A stretch of 64,000 nt of DNA, from NCBI GenBank assembly GCA_947471745.1, contig CANJKZ010000934.1, forward strand, positions 62,001-126,000, given 5' to 3'. The notes under the pieces are model-generated. The model saw only the letters and a list, made by a program, of their open reading frames with translations, was not told the origin of the DNA and ran no database searches. This document shows positions 20,700 to 32,012 of the stretch, in pieces; the first letter of the stretch is position 1; each line of letters opens with the position of its first letter. Source of the stretch: Closterium sp. Naga37s-1. Its lineage: Eukaryota; Streptophyta; Zygnematophyceae; Desmidiales; Closteriaceae. The translations under genes were made by a program, and so were the position numbers.

Positions 20700-23600
20700 A
20701 TGGCAGACCTCCGATCTTCCAGGTACGCGAGCCCCGTCCCTCTCTTCTCGCTTCGCTCCCGTTCCCGTTTCTGGCCGCTTTCGCCGTGCGTGCCGAGCGT
20801 TGCGCCTCCCCCCAACCCATGCGCGTCCCCCACTGCGCGCTCCTGAGTCGGCCCGCAGGGACGAGGAGGGCGAGGAGCGCGGGGGTTGGGCGCACGACGA
20901 AAATTCGCGCGGGGATCAGGGGCGCGCGCGCGAGTGGGAGGAGGCAGAGCGGCAGAGCCGCGAGGTGAAGGTGGGACTGCACCCGCTTCAGGTGCGCTTG
21001 TGAAAATGTGACTGTTGCGAGAGGGATTTTGATGATTTTATCGAGCGGGGCTCTTTTAAGTTGACTCACTATTCCTTCTCGCCTTTACGATGCTCATCCA
21101 ACACACCAGCGCCACCACCCTTCACCCCTCCATCCTTCTATCCCCGCTGCAAGCAGACGCGTTACGTGCTGTGGTACACGCGGCGGCAGCGGCAGCCGCC
21201 CGGGCAGCGCAGCGCGACGTCGTATGAAGACAGCATCCGTCGCATCGCTGACTTCAGCACTGTACGTGGCTGTTTGAGGGGGGGAGAGAAGGGGTCTAGG
21301 GGGGGAAGGAGTGGGGCGAGGGGGTAGGGCGGTAGGGGGGAGGCGGTTGCATCGCTCTGCGCCCAGGGGAGGGTCCCCGTGAAGGGACCGCTCTGCGCGC
21401 GTGGGTCAGCAGGCACACGGGGGCCCGCCCTTACCGAGATGGTGAGCCAGCGTCGGGTGGACCTCCCACAGCCTGCCGTCGGTTGTGGGGGCAGGGGGAG
21501 GGGGGCAGCAGAGCAGCATGGTGGTTCGTTCCCGTCCGTGCGTGTCTTCCAATGACAGTGGTGCACCATGGCTGTCACTGCTGACTTTTGAGACGTCTCA
21601 AAAGTCCAATGACAGTGGTGCACCATGGCTGTCACTGCTGACTTTTGAGACGTCTCAAAAGTCCAATGACAGTGGTGCACCATGGCTGTCACTGCTGACT
21701 TTTGAGACGTCTCAAAAGTCCAATGACAGTGGTGCACCATGGCTGTCACTGCTGACTTTTGAGACGTCTCAAAAGTCCAATGACAGTGGTGCACCATGGC
21801 TGTCACTGCTGACTTTTGAGACGTCTCAAAAGTCCAATGACAGTGGTGCACCATGGCTGTCACTGCTGACTTTTGAGACGTCTCAAAAGTCCAATGACAG
21901 TGGTGCACCATGGCTGTCACTGCTGACTTTTGAGACGTCTCAAAAGTCCAATGACAGTGGTGCACCATGGCTGTCACTGCTGACTTTTGAGACGTCTCAA
22001 AAGTCCAATGACAGTGGTGCACCATGGCTGTCACTGCTGACTTTTGAGACGTCTCAAAAGTCCAATGACAGTGGTGCACCATGGCTGTCACTGCTGACTT
22101 TTGAGACGTCTCAAAAGTCCAATGACAGTGGTGCACCATGGCTGTCACTGCTGACTTTTGAGACGTCTCAAAAGTCCAATGACAGTGGTGCACCATGGCT
22201 GTCACTGCTGACTTTTGAGACGTCTCAAAAGTCCAATGACAGTGGTGCACCATGGCTGTCACTGCTGACTTTTGAGACGTCTCAAAAGTCCAATGACAGT
22301 GGTGCACCATGGCTGTCACTGCTGACTTTTGAGACGTCTCAAAAGTCCAATGACAGTGGTGCACCATGGCTGTCACTGCTGACTTTTGAGACGTCTCAAA
22401 AGTCCAATGACAGTGGTGCACCATGGCTGTCACTGCTGACTTTTGAGACGTCTCAAAAGTCCAATGACAGTGGTGCACCATGGCTGTCACTGCTGACTTT
22501 TGAGACGTCTCAAAAGTCCAATGACAGTGGTGCACCATGGCTGTCACTGCTGACTTTTGAGACGTCTCAAAAGTCCAATGACAGTGGTGCACCATGGCTG
22601 TCACTGCTGACTTTTGAGACGTCTCAAAAGTCCAATGACAGTGGTGCACCATGGCTGTCACTGCTGACTTTTGAGACGTCTCAAAAGTCCAATGACAGTG
22701 GTGCACCATGGCTGTCACTGCTGACTTTTGAGACGTCTCAAAAGTCCAATGACAGTGGTGCACCATGGCTGTCACTGCTGACTTTTGAGACGTCTCAAAA
22801 GTCCAATGACAGTGGTGCACCATGGCTGTCACTGCTGACTTTTGAGACGTCTCAAAAGTCCAATGACAGTGGTGCACCATGGCTGTCACTGCTGACTTTT
22901 GAGACGTCTCAAAAGTCCAATGACAGTGGTGCACCATGGCTGTCACTGCTGACTTTTGAGACGTCTCAAAAGTCCAATGACAGTGGTGCACCATGGCTGT
23001 CACTGCTGACTTTTGAGACGTCTCAAAAGTCCAATGACAGTGGTGCACCATGGCTGTCACTGCTGACTTTTGAGACGTCTCAAAAGTCCAATGACAGTGG
23101 TGCACCATGGCTGTCACTGCTGACTTTTGAGACGTCTCAAAAGTCCAATGACAGTGGTGCACCATGGCTGTCACTGCTGACTTTTGAGACGTCTCAAAAG
23201 TCCAATGACAGTGGTGCACCATGGCTGTCACTGCTGACTTTTGAGACGTCTCAAAAGTCCAATGACAGTGGTGCACCATGGCTGTCACTGCTGACTTTTG
23301 AGACGTCTCAAAAGTCCAATGACAGTGGTGCACCATGGCTGTCACTGCTGACTTTTGAGACGTCTCAAAAGTCCAATGACAGTGGTGCACCATGGCTGTC
23401 ACTGCTGACTTTTGAGACGTCTCAAAAGTCCAATGACAGTGGTGCACCATGGCTGTCACTGCTGACTTTTGAGACGTCTCAAAAGTCCAATGACAGTGGT
23501 GCACCATGGCTGTCACTGCTGACTTTTGAGACGTCTCAAAAGTCCAATGACAGTGGTGCACCATGGCTGTCACTGCTGACTTTTGAGACGTCTCAAAAGT

Positions 23601-26593
23601 CCAATGACAGTGGTGCACCATGGCTGTCACTGCTGACTTTTGAGACGTCTCAAAAGTCCAATGACAGTGGTGCACCATGGCTGTCACTGCTGACTTTTGA
23701 GACGTCTCAAAAGTCCAATGACAGTGGTGCACCATGGCTGTCACTGCTGACTTTTGAGACGTCTCAAAAGTCCAATGACAGTGGTGCACCATGGCTGTCA
23801 CTGCTGACTTTTGAGACGTCTCAAAAGTCCAATGACAGTGGTGCACCATGGCTGTCACTGCTGACTTTTGAGACGTCTCAAAAGTCCAATGACAGTGGTG
23901 CACCATGGCTGTCACTGCTGACTTTTGAGACGTCTCAAAAGTCCAATGACAGTGGTGCACCATGGCTGTCACTGCTGACTTTTGAGACGTCTCAAAAGTC
24001 CAATGACAGTGGTGCACCATGGCTGTCACTGCTGACTTTTGAGACGTCTCAAAAGTCCAATGACAGTGGTGCACCATGGCTGTCACTGCTGACTTTTGAG
24101 ACGTCTCAAAAGTCCAATGACAGTGGTGCACCATGGCTGTCACTGCTGACTTTTGAGACGTCTCAAAAGTCCAATGACAGTGGTGCACCATGGCTGTCAC
24201 TGCTGACTTTTGAGACGTCTCAAAAGTCCAATGACAGTGGTGCACCATGGCTGTCACTGCTGACTTTTGAGACGTCTCAAAAGTCCAATGACAGTGGTGC
24301 ACCATGGCTGTCACTGCTGACTTTTGAGACGTCTCAAAAGTCCAATGACAGTGGTGCACCATGGCTGTCACTGCTGACTTTTGAGACGTCTCAAAAGTCC
24401 AATGACAGTGGTGCACCATGGCTGTCACTGCTGACTTTTGAGACGTCTCAAAAGTCCAATGACAGTGGTGCACCATGGCTGTCACTGCTGACTTTTGAGA
24501 CGTCTCAAAAGTCCAATGACAGTGGTGCACCATGGCTGTCACTGCTGACTTTTGAGACGTCTCAAAAGTCCAATGACAGTGGTGCACCATGGCTGTCACT
24601 GCTGACTTTTGAGACGTCTCAAAAGTCCAATGACAGTGGTGCACCATGGCTGTCACTGCTGACTTTTGAGACGTCTCAAAAGTCCAATGACAGTGGTGCA
24701 CCATGGCTGTCACTGCTGACTTTTGAGACGTCTCAAAAGTCCAATGACAGTGGTGCACCATGGCTGTCACTGCTGACTTTTGAGACGTCTCAAAAGTCCA
24801 ATGACAGTGGTGCACCATGGCTGTCACTGCTGACTTTTGAGACGTCTCAAAAGTCCAATGACAGTGGTGCACCATGGCTGTCACTGCTGACTTTTGAGAC
24901 GTCTCAAAAGTCCAATGACAGTGGTGCACCATGGCTGTCACTGCTGACTTTTGAGACGTCTCAAAAGTCCAATGACAGTGGTGCACCATGGCTGTCACTG
25001 CTGACTTTTGAGACGTCTCAAAAGTCCAATGACAGTGGTGCACCATGGCTGTCACTGCTGCTGTGGGGCGAGAGGAAATAGTGGGGTAAGCAGGTAGGAA
25101 GGGGGTGGTGGGACGCGCCAGCACGCAGAAAGATCTCCCCAGTGTGCGCGTCGCTCCTTCCCATCTGCACTGCCCTGCCTCTACTCCCTCACTGCCCATC
25201 ATTCCTCTCCGCATCCATTCTCCTCCCTGCGCCTCCACCACCCCCTCCACGCGTCCCCCCTCCATAGGTGGAGGGGTTTTGGGTGTGCTACTGCCGCATG
25301 GTGCGCCCATCCGCGCTGCCCGCCCCCACGGACGTGCACGTCTTCAAAGACGGCATCCGCCCGCTCTGGGAGGTGAGCCCCCCTCCTCTCCCCTCTCTCC
25401 ACGCGCCACCGTTCAGAGTGTAGCCCCTCTGCCCTGCACTGTCTGCCCCCACGGACGTGCACGTCTTCAAATACGGCATCCGCCCGCTCTGGGAGGTGAG
25501 CAACCCCCCCCCTTCACCCCTTCGCTGATCTTCCCCTCCTCCTCTGCTCCCAGTTCCCCAAGCCCAGCAACCTGCTGCTTACCCCTGTCACTCCGCCCTC
25601 GCCTTCCTCCTTCCCCTTTCCCCTATCCGTGCTTCCCTCCCACCAACCCCATTACCACCCGTGGCAGGACGAGCACAACCGGCGGGGGGGCAAGTGGATG
25701 GTGCGCCTGAGAAAGCCCCTCACTGCACGCATGTGGGAGCACCTCGTGAGTGGTAGCAGGAGGGGGGGGGGGGGGGTGGGGGCAGCTGTTGAGTGCAAGT
25801 GAGGGGGGGGCGAGCGGCAGAGGGGGTGAGGGGCAGAGTGGGAGAAGCTGGTGAGAGAGAGGGGGCGGGGCAGCTGGAGGGCATGGGTAGCGGTGTGAGA
25901 AGTCAAGTCGCTGGGCAGGGCAGGCGTTTCCATGTGTGCTCCCACCACCGCCCTTGCCCACCCTCCTGTGTCTCTTCCTTTTTCCCTCAAAGCTGATGGC
26001 AACGCTAGTGCTGCTTGTGCCGTTGTTCCTCCCGCAGTTGATGGCGGTGGTGGGGGAACAACTGGAGGGCGCAGAGGAGGTGTGCGGGGTGGTGCTCAGT
26101 GTGCGGTTTGGTGAGGACATCCTCTCCATCTGGAACCGCTCTGCACCACACAGCCTGGTGAGTGCATGGTGGGTGCAGGATGGTCACACCACATGAGAGT
26201 CCTCACCTGGTTGATGTGTCATGCATGTGGCTTTATGCACATATGTTGTTTTTTCAAGTACGTGTGTTATTTTCCATCCCCTCATTTATGGCATGGTATG
26301 GAGTGTAACAACAGGCGCGGGACAGACTGTGTGAGTCGATTCGGAAGCACCTGGGCCTGCCACCCTCCTACACCATGGTGAGAAGAGACATGCGTTTGCC
26401 CTATTTCCACCAGCCATTTTTCTACCCTTGTCCGTGTACCCTCGCCTCCTCACTGCCCTCACCTCCCCCCTACTCTCACCTCCCGCCTGCCGTCATCTCC
26501 CCCCTGCTCTCGCCACGCCATCAGGAGTACAAGCCACACGACGCCTCACTCAAGGACCATTCCTCCTACCGCAACACATGGGTGCGCACGTAG
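20700..26593 (+). CDS. nCBP: nCBP/4EHP-type cap-binding protein (class II eIF4E)
   Basis: Eight exons: 20700-20722, 20859-20991, 21157-21261, 25268-25372, 25668-25745, 26038-26157, 26315-26377, 26525-26593; total 231 residues, all junctions GT-AG and in phase. The protein follows eIF4E architecture: HPLQTRYVLWYTRR, YEDSIRRIADFSTVEGFWVCY, FKDGIRPLWEDEHNRRGGKW, GVVLSVRFGEDILSIWNR and the nCBP-type C-terminus YKPHDASLKDHSSYRNTW. The first cap-stacking position is Tyr75 rather than Trp, with Trp121 46 residues later and Trp92 as the partner-binding Trp; Tyr at the first site is the class II (4EHP/nCBP) signature. It should bind m7G caps as a repressor-type or specialised initiation factor. Exon 3 has tandem acceptors (CAAGCAG at 21150-21156) that would add or drop one Gln. 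Intron 3 is about 4 kb and consists mostly of a 57-bp satellite. Confidence 0.9.
21549..25060. repeat. 57-bp satellite array, 61 identical units plus a partial one, intronic
   Basis: The array lies in intron 3 of nCBP: 61 full 57-bp periods from 21549 to 25025 and a 35-bp partial copy to 25060; I see no divergence between units. Each unit contains a perfect 24-bp palindrome (first unit 21583-21606, centre GACGTC) and a second inverted pair TGACAG/CTGTCA (21553-21558 and 21572-21577) enclosing GGTGCACC and CCATGG. Because 57 is divisible by three and the unit lacks stops in some phases, long open frames appear on both strands; these are not genes. The palindrome predicts one or two hairpins per unit in DNA or RNA. 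Confidence 0.97.
25322..25501. repeat. 57-bp duplication of the nCBP exon-4 donor junction
   Basis: Positions 25322-25378 (end of exon 4 with its GT donor) and 25445-25501 differ at a single base out of 57 (GAC to TAC, Asp to Tyr). The second copy lies in intron 4 and keeps an intact GGGAGGTGAGC donor. Confidence 0.9.
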
Positions 26594-27561
26594 CCTACGT
26601 GGCACCTGACCTACGTGGCGCTTGACCTATGTATCCCTTAGCCTACATGCCTAACAAGGCACTTTATCGCTCACCGTGCCTCGCAATTTGCCCCTCACAC
26701 GAGCAAGTCTGTTTTTTTCTAGACCACTCCAGACAATGAGGCTTTCCACTGCAGTGAGGCTTCAACCTCCCTGCTCCTTGCCCCCTCATGGCATCATGGT
26801 TACTGTGCTTTGTTAGGGACACTCTGCCCAGTGTGCTCGGCAAGGAAACGAGAATGGGTGTAGCATACTGTAGGTACCATAACAGAAGTCTTAACATTCC
26901 TAACTGCTCAAGTGGCTGAAGTGACCCCCCGGCACTGGTACCTATCCGTTGTACCACGAAACAGGGTCGTGGGGAGCTCAGACAATTTCGATGGAAGCGG
27001 AAATATAAAGCAAAAGGAAGCAAATATATTCTATGGGCTGGGTGTACATATAGAAGAGCTGTTTTGAATTGCTCCTGTAGTTTTTCTTGGGGGAAACCAT
27101 CCAACGATTGCAGTCAAGAATCACACCATCCTTCGAATCACCAGCTATCGTGCCGTCGCTTGCGCGAATCTTCCACATCGAGAGTTGTTTTGGGATCACC
27201 ACTTTTGCTCGCGAAAGATTGGACTGCTCTGTATCCATTTTTCGTCACTTCGTCAACAGACTGTCCCACGTTCGCGACAGGTGTAAAGTCATCGCATAGT
27301 TGCCGAATCGCGCATCCAAACCACAATTACCGTACAGGCTTGCTATTCCACCCGTGCCTCACGTGCGACTTGGAATGCAAACATCTACGCGCGCGACTCA
27401 CGGCGCCATCGCTGGAAGCAGTAGGAATGAAGTCTATAAAGAGCCACCATTGCTTCTCCTCTCATCACAAATTTCAAACAGCTCTACCCGTCTAATATTT
27501 GAAGCTGCCAAACATCACCAACTCTCCGTTTCAGTCTCGTCGGATACACACAGAAGCGAAA
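26594..27561. other. nCBP 3' flank and expansin-like promoter
   Basis: Contains short TACGTGGC(A/G) direct repeats just after the nCBP stop (26598-26625). The right part is the upstream region of the expansin-like gene and holds its TATA box. Open frames present on both strands show no recognisable product. Confidence 0.5.
27435..27440 (+). promoter_or_regulatory. TATA box of the expansin-like gene
   Basis: TATAAA in the context GTCTATAAAGAG, 122 nt upstream of the ATG at 27562, a normal distance for a TATA box plus a leader of about 90 nt. Confidence 0.6.
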
Positions 27562-28410
27562 ATGACTTCCTTCGGTCAGACCACTTTCCTCCTCGTCGTC
27601 CTTGCCTCTGCGATTTTACTTTCTTCCCCTGCGCGTGTCTCTGCTGCCGCTAACGCGACTTCTCCTGCTAACAAGGCTGCTTCTGCTAAGGCGAGTTCGC
27701 CTGCTAACGTGACCGGCGCCGTAGTGGCGACGGCGAGGCAAAGCAAGGGCGCGGGCGAAGGAAAGAACTCCACATGCGCCTATTACGGAAACTACAACAC
27801 TAACCCCTACTTTAACAAGGGGCTCACCGCGAAGCTTCCTCCTGCCGAATTCGGCAAGCGGTGCGGCGCGTGCTACAGGGTGGTGTGCACCAACGACACG
27901 AAGCGCTGCCACACCGGAAAGGCGACCGTGACCGTCCGTGTGGTCGGCGAAACCACCACGAAGAAGCAGCTCTCTCTGTCCACCGCCGCTTGGTCCAAGA
28001 TCGTGGAGGGATCCGACAGCTCCCCCGTCAGCATCACGTACAAGCGCGCCAATTGCGTGGTGTCCACCCTCGGATCAGGCGTCCGCGTGCGCAGAAACTC
28101 GACGGCGGAGAAATTCAACATTCAGATGGTGGGGCTTGCCGGCCCCGGCACGCTCAAGGAGGTGGAGCTCAGCGCGGACGGCAAGAAGTGGGCGAAGCTG
28201 ACGCGCGACGGCAGCAAGGCCGTGTGGGGCATCGTGGGCGCGGAGGCGAAGGAGGTGGTGGGCGCGAAGAAGGCGATGAGCGTGCGCCTGACTGCGGGGC
28301 ACACCCTGGAGAAGATCACCCTCGCGAATGCCATTCCCGCTGACTGGAAGCCCGCGACGGTGTATGCGTCCAAGGCCAACTTCAAGAAGATGATGGCTGA
28401 GAGCAAGTAG
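27562..28410 (+). CDS. Expansin-like secreted cell-wall protein
   Basis: A single-exon gene of 282 residues. Residues 1-29 are a signal peptide with core FLLVVLASAILLSS. An Ala/Ser/Asn linker follows. About residues 70-165 form the six-stranded double-psi beta-barrel: CAYYGNYN near the start, then KRCGACYRVVC and a further Cys pair, typical of expansin and barwin-like folds. About 175-275 resemble the carbohydrate-binding second domain (FNIQMVGLAGPGTLKEVELS, then KAVWGIV and VRLTAG). I do not see the HFD motif of alpha-expansins, so this is expansin-like or beta-type rather than a canonical EXPA. The likely role is non-hydrolytic wall loosening or polysaccharide binding. A TATA box precedes it, and the ATG has an AAAATGA context. 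Confidence 0.8.
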   Translation: MTSFGQTTFLLVVLASAILLSSPARVSAAANATSPANKAASAKASSPANVTGAVVATARQSKGAGEGKNSTCAYYGNYNTNPYFNKGLTAKLPPAEFGKRCGACYRVVCTNDTKRCHTGKATVTVRVVGETTTKKQLSLSTAAWSKIVEGSDSSPVSITYKRANCVVSTLGSGVRVRRNSTAEKFNIQMVGLAGPGTLKEVELSADGKKWAKLTRDGSKAVWGIVGAEAKEVVGAKKAMSVRLTAGHTLEKITLANAIPADWKPATVYASKANFKKMMAESK

Positions 28411-29163
28411 CGCAGTTGCGGGAATATTCGAGGTGCCGCCTGAATAAGAATGACGTGATGCTCTTCAAGTGCTTTGAACTTGTCTGAATAGTGGTGGCGG
28501 GTGGGTGGGGAGTGGGGCTGGAGAGGAGTGGGTTTGCAGAACACAGGGGGGGGGGGAGGGGAGGGGGGGGTGGGGGTTAGAGGAGGGGAGTGTGATGATG
28601 CTAGGGCTAAGACATGCTCCTGTATGCGTGTACCTTGCCAGTCTACTAGTGGCCTTGTACCCATGCGAATAGTCTGACACAATTCATGGCCCCTGCACAT
28701 GGCACACGGCCTGCTGCACTACTGGGCTGGAAGCTGCAAGAAGAAGCTGAGGCTGCACCGCACGTTCTATGCGCAGTGTTCTTTTACAGCCATATACCGG
28801 TAACTTAAATTAGAAGCTACATGCCATTGCATCTAGCCAGCTACGTTGGGATCATCTCTCGATCTAGTTCACCAATGCAATTGCCACGAGGCTCAAGCCC
28901 TCACTTGGTAGTGACACCAGGGCATAGTGTGCTCTGTAGAGAAGAGTGCCTTTCCAATCCTCCTTGCCTGCCTGCCTGTCTGCCTGCTGGTTAGCTGGCT
29001 GCCGCGGCAGCACTTGCACCTTTAACTTACTGTCTCCGGTTGGCGTTCCAGAATTGATGCACATACTGCGTGCACATGCTCACAGCTCCATCCAATCTCC
29101 ACAAAGTGATTTCTGGGATCTCCAGCACACAAGTGCTCCTCACAACCCTCCTCCACTCCCCTC
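28411..29163. other. Convergent 3' flanks, expansin-like gene and CRK-like fragment
   Basis: No gene. A G-run-rich tract (28540-28580) and two short repeats of TGCCTGCC (about 28965-28990) are present. Confidence 0.5.
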
Positions 29164-29659
29164 TCACAGCCCTCCTGCCGCCACCGCTTCTTCTGCCGAC
29201 ATGACACCGTCTGGAATCGATCCCACACCCTTCGCTTGCCGCACCGCCGATTCGCCCTCCCCATTGCTACTCCCCACAACCCCCCCTCCATACTCCCCCA
29301 CCACTCTTTGCGCATCCATCCCTTCACTCACACTCCCTCTCGTTCCCCCACTCATCGCGTCTCCCCTTGACCCGCTCCCCCCTAGTCGGCTGGCCCCTAA
29401 TCTGTTCCCCCCAGAAGCACTCCCCCCCGACCTTCCCCCTTCCCCCAATGCCCCCATGTGCTGCTGCTGCTGCGGCTGCTGCTGCTGCTGCTGCGAGTAA
29501 GACTGGAACATGGGGATTCCCAGCCCGGCCACCGCTGCTGTGGCATCCAATCCCACTGCCTCCCCACTCGCCTGTGGTGGCACCGCCTGCTGCTGCTGGT
29601 AGGGTTTGAAAGAATGCAGATCTGCCTGCACCTGCTCTTGTTGCTGTTGCTGTTGCTGT

Positions 29660-29773
<114 letters not shown>

Positions 29774-30261
29774 ACTCCTGCCTGCCCCTGCCCCATCGCT
29801 CCACTACCCTGTGTCGCCTTCCCCTCCCCCCCATCCTCCGGGATGGGTTTCATCTCTGAACCTCCAGGGGGGTGCTTCACTCTCCCGGACGACGTGGGGG
29901 AGACGGAGGGCTTGGGCTTGGCGCGCACGTGGCGCTGCTTGCGGGCGCGCGAGGGGCCGTGCACCAGACGCGTGAAGCCGAGGAAGCTGACGGTGCCGTC
30001 AAAGTTGGTCCACTCGTCCAGCAGGGCCGCGTTTGCCATCGACTCCACCTGCCCCAACTCCTGTGGTGGGAGATGATAGCAAGTGGGGCAGAGAGCGGGC
30101 AGCAGAGAGGGAGGTATGCAAAATGCGGTGAGTTCGGAGTTGACTCAAGAGGGAGCCAAGGCACTGGGGCAAGCCAGACGCCTCACCTTGACGAGCTCAC
30201 TGATGGTCACAAGAAGCACCGTGCCATGTGTTAAAAAATGCCCAGCACATGGTTTACGACA

Positions 30262-30295
30262 TAGGGTGTTTTTGAGAATTCTCAAAAACACCCTA
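30262..30295. repeat. 34-bp perfect palindrome
   Basis: TAGGGTGTTTTTGAGAA is followed directly by its reverse complement (30262-30295), inside the CRK-fragment intron. Its core TTTTTGAGAATTCTCAAAAA resembles the palindrome in the 57-bp satellite. Confidence 0.9.
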
Positions 30296-30605
30296 CAGCA
30301 CCAAAACTCCCCTCACCTTGACGAGCTCGTTGATGGTGACATGAACATTTGGTAAGCCACACGCGGTGACTGTAGAACTGACTTTAGATCAGACACACCT
30401 TCACAAGCTCGTCAATGGTGAATTGTGCCTTGCCTCCGCGCACAAACGTTGGGTACGCCACACGTGGTGACGGTGACTTTACAGTCGACTAAAGGGAGCA
30501 TAGGCAGCGAGGCAAGCCAGACGCCTCACCTTGACGAGCTCGTCAATGGTGACATGCGCCTTGCCTCCTCTCACAAACGTCTGGTACGATGATTGTAGGG
30601 ATCAG

Positions 30606-31018
30606 GGGGGCCCTGCCAAGTGTGGGCCATCAGCTGGCCCTGCCAAGTGTGGGCCATCAGCTGGCCCTGCCAAGTGTGGGCCATCAGCTGGCCCTGCCAA
30701 GTGTGGGCCATCAGCTGGCCCTGCCAAGTGTGGGCCATCAGCTGGCCCTGCCAAGTGTGGGCCATCAGCTGGCCCTGCCAAGTGTGGGCCATCAGCTGGC
30801 CCTGCCAAGTGTGGGCCATCAGCTGGCCCTGCCAAGTGTGGGCCATCAGCTGGCCCTGCCAAGTGTGGGCCATCAGCTGGCCCTGCCAAGTGTGGGCCAT
30901 CAGCTGGCCCTGCCAAGTGTGGGCCATCAGCTGGCCCTGCCAAGTGTGGGCCATCAGCTGGCCCTGCCAAGTGTGGGCCATCAGCTGGCCCTGCCAAGTG
31001 TGGGCCATCAGCTGGCCC
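30606..31018. repeat. 27-bp tandem array, about 15 copies
   Basis: Near-identical 27-bp units containing CTGCCAAGTGTGGGCCATC sit in the CRK-fragment intron, immediately downstream (in transcript terms) of the exon donor. The unit is divisible by three and open on both strands. Confidence 0.95.
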
Positions 31019-31164
31019 ACGGGTCTCACCTTGACGAGCTCGTCGATGGTCACATGCGCCTTGCCCCCACGCACGAACGTCTGGTACGCCACGCGCGCCC
31101 GCTCCGGCCAGTTGGGCAGCGCCTCCAGCTGAAACACGTTCAGCGCCGCCGCACAGAAGTCCAT

Positions 31165-32012
31165 GAATGGCGTCCGTGAATGGCGTCCGTGAATGAATGG
31201 CGTCCGTCCGTGAATGGCGTCCGTGAATGAATGGCGTCCGTCCGTGAATGGCGTCCGTCCGTGAATGGCGTCCGTCCGTGAATGAATGGCGTCCGTCCGT
31301 GAATGGCGTCCGTCCGTGAATGAATGGCGTCCGTCCGTGAATGGCGTCCGTCCGTGAATGGCCCGTGAATGGCGTCCGTCCGTGAATGAATGGCGTCCGT
31401 CCGTGAATGGCGTCCGTCCGTGAATGGCGTCCGTCCGTGAATGAATGGCGTCCGTCCGTGAATGGCGTCCGTCCGTGAATGGCGTCCGTCCGTGAATGGC
31501 GTCCGTCCGTGAATGGCGTCCGTCCGTGAATGGCGTCCGTCCGTGAATGAATGGCGTCCGTCCGTGAATGGCGTCCGTCCGTGAATGGCGTCCGTCCGTG
31601 AATGAATGGCGTCCGTCCGTGAATGGCGTCCGTCCGTGAATGGCGTCCGTCCGTGAATGAATGGCGTCCGTCCGTGAATGAATGGCGTCCGTCCGTGAAT
31701 GGCGTCCGTCCGTGAATGGCGTCCGTCCGTGAGTGAATGGCGTCCGTCCGTGAATGGCGTCCGTCCGTGAATGGCGTCCGTCCGTGAATGGCGTCCGTCC
31801 GTGAATGAATGGCGTCCGTCCGTGAATGAATGACGTCCGTCCGTGAATGGCGTCCGTCCGTGAATGGCGTCCGTCCGTGAATGGCGTCCGTCCGTGAATG
31901 GCGTCCGTCCGTGAATGGCGTCCGTCCGTGAATGGCGTCCGTCCGTGAATGGCGTCCGTCCGTGAATGGCGTCCGTCCGTGAATGGCGTCCGTCCGTGAA
32001 TGGCGTCCATGA
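31165..32012. repeat. 17/21-bp tandem array, about 48 copies, abutting an exon
   Basis: Units of GTCCGTCCGTGAATGGC (17 bp), alternating irregularly with a 21-bp form carrying an extra GAAT, start at the CRK-like exon edge (AGTCCATGAATGGCGTCC) and run to about 32012. The unit sequence overlaps the exon's own ATGAATGGCGTCC edge, so the array seems to have grown out of it. Confidence 0.95.

Larger units (their letters stand above)
30181..31090. repeat. Five dispersed copies of the CRK exon-donor junction
   Basis: The junction CTCACCTTGACGAGCTC (minus-strand GAGCTCGTCAAG then GTGAG donor) occurs at 30182-30198, 30312-30328 and 30529-30545, as a decayed version at about 30396-30412, and at the exon itself (31026-31042). 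The copies at 30396-30460 and 30524-30588 extend farther into the exon. Confidence 0.85.

Noticed and set aside
21162..25310. Giant 1382-codon minus and 1198-codon plus open frames over the satellite
   Set aside because: They arise because a stop-free 57-bp unit, divisible by three, is repeated 61 times; the stretch is cleanly bounded by nCBP exon 3 donor and exon 4 acceptor.
30571..32010. 479-codon minus frame of repeated His-Gly-Arg-Thr-type peptide
   Set aside because: It is the translation of two minisatellites (27 and 17/21 bp) around the real CRK-like exon; only the central part resembles a protein family.
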